NCBI GenBank assembly: GCA_003427395.1
Contig: BFEA01000310.1
Span: forward strand, 1,622,041 to 1,649,258
DNA: 27,218 nt
Reading direction: 5' to 3'
Origin: Chara braunii
Taxonomy: Eukaryota > Streptophyta > Charophyceae > Charales > Characeae
Shown here: positions 8,508 to 17,198 of the stretch, piece after piece
How the letters are laid out: each line of letters opens with the position of its first letter
How positions within the stretch are numbered: the stretch's first letter is position 1
The notes under the pieces: generated by a model
Databases searched by the model: none
Seen by the model: the letters and a program-made list of their open reading frames with translations, nothing else
What the model was told of the DNA's origin: nothing
Program-made: the position numbers and the translations under genes

Positions 8508-10580
8508 ATGGAAGGGAGTTCATCGGAGGAGATCGCCGCGATCCAGTCCACACCCCAGGTCAGCGCGCCGTCAGTGGCTCATGATCAGGTCCATGCGGAC
8601 ACCATGGACCTTCATGTTGTCCTTATAGCAATCCAGGCACAACTAAGTACGCTTGGACCGTTGCAAGCGCAAATCAATGTGCTAGCCCTCGACGTCGACC
8701 GCCTCAAGGGCTCCCCTCATCGCTCTTCCCACCGCTCTTACACCCCTTCCCCTACTGGCTCCGATTCCGGCTCCCCAGGACTCCGGAGACGGAGTCACCA
8801 TGGTTCCCCCTCCTCTGTGGGCCAAGCCCAACACTCCCCCTCAGCGGTGGCGAGTGTTGATGCGCTCTGACCATCCCGTCCGTTGTGGCAGTTCTTCCGG
8901 CCACGGCCGCCCCTACCGTCTCTACTACTGCCGTAGGTGTTGCGGTCCAGGTACCGCCTTCTGGCCCAGCAGTTTCATTGACCTACATCGGTATTGCTTC
9001 CCAGCTTCCCGCACTGGTCGTGGCAATACGGCTCCACCCTCTTCTTCCTGCCTTCTTCCCCCCGCCCCCACAGCAGGTAACTGCCCAGGCAGGGATTCCT
9101 CCTCCCACTGGGAAACCCGCTCCGCCCCCTCCACCTCCGACCCCGCGCACCCAGCGAGTGGCCACTTTACAGGCCACCGTTGCGCAGGCTCAAGCGGAGA
9201 TTCTCGATCTGAGACAACCTCACCCATCACAGGCTGCCCACCCTTTTTCCTCTACCACCCCTTCTGTCCCCATGATGCAGGCTCGTTTTCCTCAACCTGC
9301 TCTTCAGCCTCTTCCCTCCTACCTGGCTATTCCGGGACAGCTGCCTGCGGCCGTTGCCTCCTCGTCTGCTGGTCTATCCGCCAGCGGCCACGGCCCACAG
9401 CCTTCCCCCACCTCTGCCCCTGCAGCGGCCTCGACTTACGCTGTCGCAGTGCACTTGCCTCGATCTCTCTCCCCCCGCCATCAGCACAGTGGACATCCTC
9501 ATGTGCGCACCACGGACATTCCCGAGTATGATGGCACATCCCGTGTCTCTCGCTGGTTGTAGATAGCAACGCGCACGCTCTCTATGACGACCACCCGTCA
9601 GGAGTTGTGGTGCGATGTGCTCGCAACCAAATTGTGAGGTAGCCCTTCCACTGCGTGGGAGGATCATTATACCCAGCGCCTCCGCGTGGGTGAGGTCCCC
9701 ACTGTGGCCGACTTCGCGGCCTTCCTTTAGGACCGTTTCGGCGCTCGTCATGACCCCACCGACGCCTTAGATTGCGTCACCCAGACCAGATTGGTCCGCG
9801 TCCTCTCTACCGGCCGACCTGGAGCGTCACATTCGGGTGTTTCACGACGCTCGCCTTGTTTGTAACGAGACGTTCCTACCGGAGGTCACATTCCCAGACC
9901 AGTTCCTTGTCAGCCTGACGACTGACTACCACCTAGAGCTATGGAGGCGATCATTCTCTTCCGCGGAGCAGGCATACGAGGCTGCGTGTCAGTACCAGAG
10001 GATGTGCAGTCGCTTCTCCGTTGCCCCATCCTCTTCGCGACCAGCCGCCACCTCCCACTCCCTGGGTACCACCCGAGGCCGCTCCTCGTTTGCTGGTCGT
10101 TTTCGTCGCCCGGCTCGACCTGGAGCGCCATTCACTCGACACTATAGTTCTCTCGAGTATGGATAGGACGCCTCAGCCGAGCTCGATCCTACCATTGGGG
10201 ACGCCCCCCAGGACATCGAGCTTCAGGACGTCATCCAGTACCACTTGGATGACGACACTGTCCCAATGGCCGAGCGTCTGCAGATGGTCATGTCTGCCAT
10301 GGGTCGTGCACGCAGTCGGGTTGCACAGGCTTGCGCCTGCACACCCACAGTTCCTTAGATAGACCTCCCGCAGGGTTTTGTCCCTCCTCGCGGAGCTCTA
10401 TCCCCCGAGGAGCGTGCCGCCCTCGAGGCCCGACGCGGCTGCCTTCGTTGCCGCCAGGATGGACACACCTCTTCACGGTGTCCATACCACACCACCCTCG
10501 ATCGGTACTACGCTGATATTTCTCGTCAGCGGCGATCTCAGTCCCCTACCGGCCCCGCCCGGCCAGCCCCACCCAGCTAG
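8508..10580 (+). pseudogene. gag: gag of element A (broken)
   Basis: This encodes the structural polyprotein that forms the cytoplasmic particle and packages RNA. The start at 8508 has a good context (CCGGCCATGG). The frame shifts near 8800-8885 and again near 9800. A Ser/Pro-rich N-terminal part leads to PEYDGTSRVSRWL (about 9520-9559), a typical start of the retrotransposon gag domain. Next come W-EDHYTQRL and DRFGARHD, then VFHDARLV...FPDQFLVSL. A zinc knuckle C-X2-C-X4-H-X4-C lies at 10440-10481 (CLRCRQDGHTSSRC). In-frame stops are TAG at 9560, 9728, 10164 and 10356, TGA at 9635, and a TAG at 10578 that may be the true end. Confidence 0.85.
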
Positions 10581-11470
10581 CCACGGTGCATTGTACCCCT
10601 GAGGCCTCGCTCGTAGCCGGCTTCCCGACCACTGAGTCGCGGTTTGCCCCTTTGGCTACCCCAACAGAGGATCCTCAGGACATGACAGACGCTGTTCTCT
10701 CTGCCCTGTCGTCTGTCAAAGTATCGTCTGCCTCCCAGCAGACCGCCGCACCTAGCGCTTCTCCCCCGAGACTTCCGACGCGTCGCGCCATTCGCACAGC
10801 CCGTTGTAGCGCTCAACTGGCGACTCGCGATGAAGTTGTGTCGTCTCTCCTGGACTTGAGCATTCTGCAGGCTCGTCAGGAGCGACTCACGAGGCTCGTC
10901 AATGTCCTGCGTCGTCTTTTCGCTCTGCTCTCTGATCCTGATCGCACCCTACCCATTATCCCTATCCGCCTAGGGACGTCTACAAGGGTGTATCGCGCTT
11001 TATGGGACTCCGGCTCGCAGGGAGATTTCGTTCACCCTCGAGTGGTTGAGGAAGCTCGCCTAGCTACCTCTGGGTCTCGCTCTCCTATCTTCGTTACCCT
11101 CGGAGATAACAAGACGTAGCGCTTCTTCGATCAGACGGTCCCTGACCTCCACTTCTCCCTCACCCTCCTGCCATCGGATAGTACCCAGACGCCTAGGCGC
11201 TACCATTCCTCCGCATACTTCGAGGTGCTGGAGACTGGATATGACTTTAGCCTTGGCACTCCCTGGTCTCGCCGGTTCCGCAGCACAGAAGCCGAATGGG
11301 CGATCGAGACACTCGTTCTCAAAACGAAGTGCGGCCAGACCCTTCGAGTCCCCTTCATTGGAACCACGAGTGACACCCCCCCAGACCTACCTCCCCAGGA
11401 CCCTCGTCCCTCTGGCTCCCACCCAGACATCGCCTTCACTTCTCCTCGTCAGTTTGCTCACTTCATCTGA
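10517..11470 (+). pseudogene. pol: Aspartic protease segment of element A pol
   Basis: This protease would cleave the Gag-Pol polyprotein. The frame is open from 10517, overlapping the end of gag by about 60 bases in the -1 frame. I see no X-XXY-YYZ slippery heptamer in the overlap, so an indel is as likely as programmed frameshifting. The active-site motif ALWDSGSQGDFV (catalytic Asp codon 11006-11008) matches the DSGA-type motif of Ty3/gypsy proteases. Downstream, YDFSLGTPW resembles the usual I-LG-PWL segment. TAG at 11117 and TGA at 11468 interrupt the frame. Confidence 0.8.
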
Positions 11471-12690
11471 CAGGAGGACGTCATATTCTACTCAGTGAAC
11501 GTCATGGATTTTCTTCGCTACGATCCACTCTGTCCCGAGGTTGAGCTCATCTCACTGGAGCCCGATCCCCCTTACCTTTCCTCCACTTCGCGGCTCCCAT
11601 CTCCACATACACCCATCCGCATGCGGATACCCCCTCCACGTTCCAGACCCCTGCGCCGCCGACCGTCGAGTCCACATATACATCTCGTGCCGACGCAGAC
11701 GCTAAGGAACTCACACGGTTCACGATAGACTTAGAGCCCGCCATTCGCGACCTGATTCGAGAGTACCGCGACGTCTTTCCCCCGTATTTCTCATACAACG
11801 GGATTCCCCTGATGCGCGGTGTTCGTGCCTGACTATCGTGTTCACCATCAGGCACCATACCGACTTTCGATCCCAGAGGCGACGGAACTCAAGCGTCAGC
11901 TTGAGGATCTCCTTCGACTGAGTTTCATTAAACCAGTAACTCCCCTTGGGGTGCACCTGTCCTCTTTGCTCGCAAAGCGGACAGAACTCTCGACCTCTAC
12001 ATCGACTACCGCGGCCTTAACCGTTACACGGTTAATAACAATTATCCCCTGCCCCGTGCGGATGAGCTGTTTGACCGTCTGGCAGACAACCGCCTCTTCA
12101 CGAAGATCGATCTTCGTAGCGGTTACCACTAGATCTGCGTTGCCGCAGAGGACCAGTCGAAGACAGCCTTTCGGTCGGGCTTCGGCCACTACGAGTTCAC
12201 TGTGATGCCATTCGGCCTCACCAATGCACCCGCCACCTTCCAGACGGCGATGAACGATATCTTCAGGGAAATCCTTGAGGAATACATTCTCGTATACCTA
12301 GTCGACATCTTGGTCTACAGTCCTACCTTAGAAGACCATATCAGACATTTCCGCGATATCCTACAGCGCTTACGCAAGCATGGATTCTATGCTAAGCTAA
12401 GTAAGTGTCGCTTTGCCCAGCGCAAAGTGAACTTCCTAGGACACTATGTGTCTGACCAGGGTCTCCACATGGACGACGCGAAGATCACTGCTATTGCAGA
12501 GTGACCCGTCCCCACATCTGCCAAGCAGCTTCGCAATTTTCTAGGCCTCACCAACTACTATAGTAATTTTATCCAGGGATACACTAGGTATTCCTACGTC
12601 CTTACCTCTACACTCCTCCGGAAGAACCCGCCGTGGTCTTGGACACCCCTGTGTGAGGACGCCTTTCACACCCTCAAGAAGGCGGTAACC
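11471..12690 (+). pseudogene. pol: Reverse transcriptase domain of element A pol (active site altered)
   Basis: This domain copies the genomic RNA into DNA. A linker with shifts near 11630 and 11820 leads to EYRDVFP, then APYRLSIPEATELKRQLEDLL (11840-11920), another shift near 11945, and from 11947 a continuous frame. That frame shows [30 protein letters not shown] (first catalytic Asp 12109-12111), MPFGLTNAPATFQ, then YLVDILVYS at 12295-12321. The family motif is YxDD; here the codon at 12301-12303 is GTC, so the first Asp is Val. TAG at 12130 sits where the family has Gln (SGYHQI), and TGA at 12502 where it has Trp. FLGLTNYYSNFI follows. Confidence 0.92.
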
Positions 12691-13160
12691 TGTGCGCCGG
12701 TTCTTCGCCTTCCCGATTTTGATCGTCCCTTTATCCTCACCACCGATGCGTCAGATTTTGCAGTAGGAGCTGTCCTTTCTCAGGTGTTTCCCTCTCCTCC
12801 CGATTCACCTTACCCCCATGTTCCTCCTTTTCCCCCTCCTTCTGCTGACACTGCTTCTCGACTGACGCCTACCCTCCCACCACTTCCCTCCACTTACAGT
12901 CCTCCTGTTACTGAGTAGCCGACCATCGCGGAGGATGGGACTGTCGAGGCTCGTGCAGGGGATTGCCCGACCGCTTTCTACTCTCGTCAGCTACTGCCTG
13001 CCGAGATAAACTACACTGCCGATGAACGTGAGGTTCTCGCAGTAGTTTATGCTACCCGGCATTGGCGTCATTATCTGCACGGGGCGCCCTTCACGGTGCG
13101 CACGGACAACTCAGTTGTCCAGGTTTTCCTCACGAAGCCTAAGCTTTCCCTTCGCCATCA
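12691..13160 (+). pseudogene. pol: RNase H domain of element A pol with proline-rich insertion
   Basis: RNase H removes RNA from the RNA/DNA hybrid. The frame shows RPFILTTDASDFAVGAVLSQ (Asp 12745-12747), AFYSRQLLPAEINYTADEREVLAVV (Glu 13030-13032), and HYLHGAPFTVRTDN (Asp 13105-13107), so the acidic residues seen are kept. Between VLSQ and AFYSRQ lie about 62 codons (12784-12969) rich in Pro, Ser and Thr, where the family usually has about 10-15. A TAG at 12916 falls in this insert. After KPKLSLR (about 13150) the frame is lost; the conserved W-FL...ADALSR tether is absent, which marks a deletion. Confidence 0.88.
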
Positions 13161-14509
13161 CCATTGTTGATCAATCGGTGATCGACGCGTATCGCACTCA
13201 GTACGCTCACTGCCCCGATTATCTCGTCATCCAAGCGACACTGCGGAGTGGCAAGACCGTTCCTTCCTACTCCCTCAGGGAGAACGACCTCGTGTACTGG
13301 CATGACAAATCTGGTCAGCTAAAACCACGTATCTGCGTTCCCTCCACCGGACAACTCCACGTCCAGGCTGTAGCAGAGTTCCATGACTAGGCAGCTGCCG
13401 GTCATATGGGTTTCCACAAGACGTTGGCTCGTGTTTGCCGCCTATACGTCTGGCCGAAGTCCAAGGACTTTGTAAAAGCCTACATCCAGGAGTGTTCTAC
13501 CTGCCAGGAGGTGAACAGTGTGAACCACCTTCCGTATGGGTTACTTCAGCCCCTACCCATACCTGAGGGTCGTTGGCAGTCCATCTCAATGGATTTCATT
13601 GGTCCCCTCCGCCCACCCACTGAGCGCGGTCATGATGCTATCTTGGTCGTCGTCGATCGCTTCACAAAGTGTGCACGTTTTGTCCCATGCCGCTATCGCA
13701 TTAGCGCTCGTGAGGTCGCCGACATCGTCTTCGACCGAGTCGTAAGAGATCACGGCTTACCTTAGAGCATCATCTCCGACCGTGAACCACGCTTTACCAG
13801 CACATTCTGGCGACGCCTACACGAGGTGTACGGATCCCTGCTCCGCTTCTCATCGTCTTACCACCCTCAGACGGATGGTCAGACTGAGGTCACCAACAAA
13901 ACTCTCGGTAATATCCTCCAAAAGTTTGTTAGCGATGACCAGCAGTGGGACTTACACTTAGCCTACGCGGAGATTGCGTACAACCACGCTGTTTCGCCAG
14001 CCACGGCGATGTCGCCATTCTATTGCGACCTCGGCTACCACCCTCGCGTACCCACGGATTTCCTACGACCATCGTGGTTGCGCCCAGACACTCGTTGCCC
14101 TACGCTTCACGACTGGATCGCCCACATGGCGGCGATTATGAAGCGCGCACACGAGAGTTTAGCCGACTCCCCGACTCGCATGGCCGCACGAGCGAACCGA
14201 TCACAAATGGATCATTCATTCAAAGTCGGTGACGATGTTCTCATCGACGCACGCCACTTACAGCTCGAAGCAGATACGCTTCGCAAGTTCAGGCGTCGTT
14301 TCTTTGGTCCATGTCGCATCCTTAAGGCCGTCGGTTCTGATACTGCCGCTAGTCCGGTCAACTTCCGTGTGAAGCTACCTGATTACCTTCGACAGGCTCG
14401 CGTACACGATGTTTACCACGTCTCCTTGCTGCGTCCTTATCGCAGACCGTCCGAGCGCTTCGCCGGACACCCTTATGAGCGCCCTCCACCTATCATGGTG
14501 GACGGTCAC
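13161..14509 (+). pseudogene. pol: Integrase of element A pol
   Basis: Integrase joins the DNA copy to the host chromosome. The zinc-binding domain keeps H (13382), H (13403), C (13493) and C (13502), an H-X6-H-X29-C-X2-C pattern. The catalytic core keeps D (13592, SMDFIGPL), D (13778, IISD) and E (13886, GQTEVTN), spaced D-X61-D-X35-E as in active integrases. LHLAYAEIAYNHAVSPAT and the GDDVLIDARHLQ region follow. Two TAG codons at 13388 and 13763 interrupt the frame, and the upstream part begins at the deletion junction. From 13766 to 14851 there is no stop. Confidence 0.92.
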
Positions 14510-14851
14510 GAGGAGTTCGTTGTTTCCGACTTCGTATCACGCCGAGTTACCGACGATACCCCTCCACGCATAAAGTACCTTGTGCGTTGGAAGGGCTACC
14601 CTGATGAGGAGGCTACTTGCGAGCCCCTCGAGCACTTGCAGCACGCCAGGATGTTGGTGCGTACATATGATCGTGCTCGTCGTGCTGAGACATCTGCTTC
14701 TACTCAGCCGACAGACCCTCTTCCTCCTCCTCCGGCCGCTGAGATGGCTGAGGACGCGCCCGCTCCCTCTGAGGCCGTTCCTCAGCCGCAGACGGTCGCC
14801 TCTGAGCATCCACAGCGCACTCATCGTCGCCCTTCGCGTTACGATGACTGA
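14510..14851 (+). pseudogene. pol: Chromodomain and C-terminal tail of element A pol
   Basis: EEFVVSDFVSRRV, then IKYLVRWKGYPDEEATCEP and LEHLQHARMLVRTYD (14510-14682), form a chromodomain. This module is fused to chromovirus integrases and steers insertion to marked chromatin. Of the aromatic cage, one position reads Cys (ATCEP instead of ATWEP). A Pro/Ala/Ser-rich tail ends RRPSRYDD and a TGA at 14849-14851. It is in frame with the integrase core, so it is intact locally though the polyprotein is not. Confidence 0.9.
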
Positions 14852-15793
14852 CACTCTTATCCTCTATCTTTCCCCACTGACTCACACCATCAGGTACTCC
14901 ATCATCATCTCTTCTTCAGGATGTCAGCATTTTGTGGCTCTGCTTCGACATCGACTCCACTGCTACTTCATCGACGTCATCGACTACTTCGACGACTTCA
15001 GCTACTTTGGACGTGACCACTTCACGTCACCACCCTACCCTGTATACTCCCTTGCCCCTGTCGCATGAGCGTTCTCACTTAGCTGGGTCTCTTTGAGTTT
15101 GGCTCTCCCTTGGTATCGCATAGGCATTGGGACCGTAGCGTTATCTTGACTTCCTTGCTCCCAGATCTAGCTCCCTCTCCCAGTCGGTGAGTTGTGTGCA
15201 TGTTTCCCTCACCCACTGCCCTCATCACCCTAGCGCCGGCTATTGCATGCCTCCAGTTCGGCATAGCTCCACCCTATTCCAAGCTCCCCTTTTCATGGTC
15301 GACCCTGCATGGTGTCTCCCTTTTGTCGAGCATTACCCGCCTTGATGGTCTATCTGTTAGGGTCATTGNTTTTGTTTCGCTACCACTCTCCCACCTTGAG
15401 CCTGATGACCTATCCCACCTTCATGCGTGACTGCCCTTAGGAGTTTCGATTCTTAGGCTGCATTCACCCCCTCTGAGACCATCCCACTCTTAGTGGTTCA
15501 GCGACATGACATTATCTTGTGACATATTGCTTTTTTCCTTTCAGCACTGAGGCCAGTGCCTCCAGGACTTTAGGATTGTATCATACTACATTTCATTTTC
15601 TGCTGTTAGTTAGGATATGTATACCAGACATTTGTTTTCCTTTGACATTATGTAGCTTAGGCTGCATCGCATGGACTCCGCATGGAGCTTGCTCCGCATC
15701 CTAGATTTCTCAGCTTTCTTTGTTGCAGAGTTCCGATGCTTTTGCGGATAGCGTGTTTATGGCTCTTGCGATGCATTACAGGTCTGAGGATCG
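14852..15793 (+). other. 3' non-coding segment of element A
   Basis: About 0.94 kb lies between the pol stop and the 3' LTR. No conserved coding is seen. One base is unresolved (15369). The bases before the LTR (TCTGAGGATCG) are not a good polypurine tract, which is odd for an element that once transposed. Confidence 0.6.
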
Positions 15794-16152
15794 TGCAGCG
15801 GGCCTTCATCTGCCCTGGCCTACAATCGGGGCCTATTTGGCTATTTGCCCAGTTTGGCCTGTGGGACCAGGCCGTGGCCTGACCCCACAGGCCGTGTGTT
15901 GTTCTAGTCCTGCCCGGTACCACGGTACCACTGTCGGTACCAGGCCAATCCACTTCAGTCAGTCAGTCCGCTGGGGGTATACCCCAGCAGTTGTCTGTTT
16001 TTGATCATTCTTCACTGTTGCAGATCGTGGAGTACGTGCGTGTGGAGTCTGCGTCGGAGCTGCGCTATCCCTTCCAGCTCCATCTCTACCTCCTCCTTCG
16101 TCCACCCTTCTTCTCCACCCTGTCGGACCGCCATCCCGGCGGGTCCGGCACA
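15794..16152 (+). mobile_element. 3' LTR of element A
   Basis: This 359-bp copy of the 5' LTR starts TGCAGCGGGCC and ends GGCACA. It carries an extra tandem copy of GGTACCAC and about 21 substitutions by hand count. The TATA palindrome lies at 15970-15988. Confidence 0.95.
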
Positions 16153-16157
16153 CAGAC
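16153..16157. other. Target-site duplication CAGAC, right copy
   Basis: CAGAC follows the 3' LTR and matches 6731-6735 exactly, fixing both element ends. Confidence 0.85.
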
Positions 16158-16860
16158 TAAAAAATTGATCTGTTTCTTTGAATTAGGGACGCTAGACCAG
16201 GTTGTAAGCAGGTGCAACTCCCAACCCATGGATTTTTGTTCAAAAAAAAAAAAAAAAAAAAAGGGTTTGTATCGACCTCTTGAGGGGCACCCAAATTGCC
16301 TACCCTGCACCCAGGTAGGCTGGAGGGATTTGCAAACACATTCCCTACATTTGTGTGCCAACCCTCGTAGTGTGACCCTGTACTATCGCAAATTTGGCGA
16401 TTTTCGTGATTTTTACTACCAGTGTGAGTATGCCCTCTGTCTTGTATTCCCTATTTTTCTCGTCTTCTCGTGTATATTTGTTCCCTGTATATTCCACTCT
16501 CCTGTTTGTGCTATTGTTAAGAGGATCTCACATCGCACCTTTTTTGCATCAACTCTCAAGAGCAGCGTTATCGCAGCCACGTCTGCCGTAGAGCGAGCCA
16601 TATATTTCATCGCTTGCGCAAAAGTCTCATCTGTAAAAGAAAAAAATAGGCTTCATGATGACATGGCAGAAAGCCCGTTAAAATACGTGAGGTGAAACAA
16701 AATAGCCTATCCCTTAAGGAGCATTGGCCACGGGGGAGGTAGCTGGCGTGCCCGCTCCGAAATCAGGTTGAAGTTTTGGTGCGGGCCGACGGATGAAGGC
16801 GATCGAGGGAGTGGGGCGCTTACCGAATTGCTCACAGCGTGCCAACAAACATGATTGTTT
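16158..16860. other. Unassigned sequence right of element A
   Basis: A 21-base poly(A) run lies at 16242-16262, then the small hairpin GCCTACC-CTGCACCCA-GGTAGGC near 16294. The rest contains a long plus-strand frame (to about 16690) that I do not recognise and that reads through the LTR and the poly(A), so it is not convincing as a gene. Confidence 0.3.
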
Positions 16861-16920
16861 GATTGATTGATTGGTGGGGGAGGGGTCCTCCCTCCCCTCC
16901 CCCCGGCACACGCGCACACA

Positions 16921-17017
16921 NNNNNNNNNNNNNNNNNNNNNNNNNNNNNNNNNNNNNNNNNNNNNNNNNNNNNNNNNNNNNNNNNNNNNNNNNNNNNNNN
17001 NNNNNNNNNNNNNNNNN
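16921..17017. other. Assembly gap (97 Ns) inside a CA-rich microsatellite
   Basis: CGCGCACACA precedes and CGCACACATGCACCCACACACC follows the Ns. The gap probably spans a longer CA/CG repeat. Reading frames across it are meaningless. Confidence 0.95.
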
Positions 17018-17070
17018 CGCACACATGCACCCACACACCCACCCACCCACACACACAAACACACACACAC

Positions 17071-17071
<1 letters not shown>

Positions 17072-17103
<32 letters not shown>

Positions 17104-17167
17104 TCAATCAATCAATCAATCAACCAAACCAATCAAGATCCTATCGAATCTATAGGATCTTGATTGG

Positions 17168-17198
<31 letters not shown>
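17072..17198. repeat. (CAAT)n / (GATT)n foldback with a perfect 20-bp stem
   Basis: (ATCA)n on the left and (GATT)n on the right flank two perfectly complementary 20-base arms (17125-17144 and 17152-17171) with a 7-base loop CGAATCT. With the outer repeats the foldback extends over about 120 bases, though not in perfect register. It abuts the 5' truncation of the LINE. Confidence 0.9.

Larger units (their letters stand above)
6736..16152 (+). mobile_element. Element A: complete-structure Ty3/gypsy chromovirus, inactive
   Basis: A 9417-bp LTR retrotransposon. It comprises 5' LTR 6736-7086, primer-binding site 7088-7099, leader to 8507, gag, protease, reverse transcriptase, RNase H, integrase, chromodomain, a 0.94-kb 3' non-coding segment, and 3' LTR 15794-16152, flanked by CAGAC. 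The order protease-RT-RNase H-integrase and the C-terminal chromodomain define a Ty3/gypsy chromovirus. A hand alignment of the two LTRs gives about 21 substitutions over about 350 bases plus one 8-base duplication, about 6 percent divergence, so the insertion is old. Frameshifts, 13 in-frame stops, an RT active-site change and an internal deletion make it non-autonomous. Confidence 0.95.

Noticed and set aside
8800-9531. 243-codon frame overlapping gag
   Set aside because: It is out of frame with the gag landmarks PEYDGTSRVSRWL and the following gag blocks.
8508-14851. TAG reassigned to glutamine in the host
   Set aside because: The LINE in the same window has stops not explained by Gln codons, element A also has TGA stops and frameshifts, and decay explains all of this. 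Kept only as an alternative in the stop-codon finding.
16863-17180. Frames spanning the N gap
   Set aside because: They depend on unresolved bases and simple repeats.
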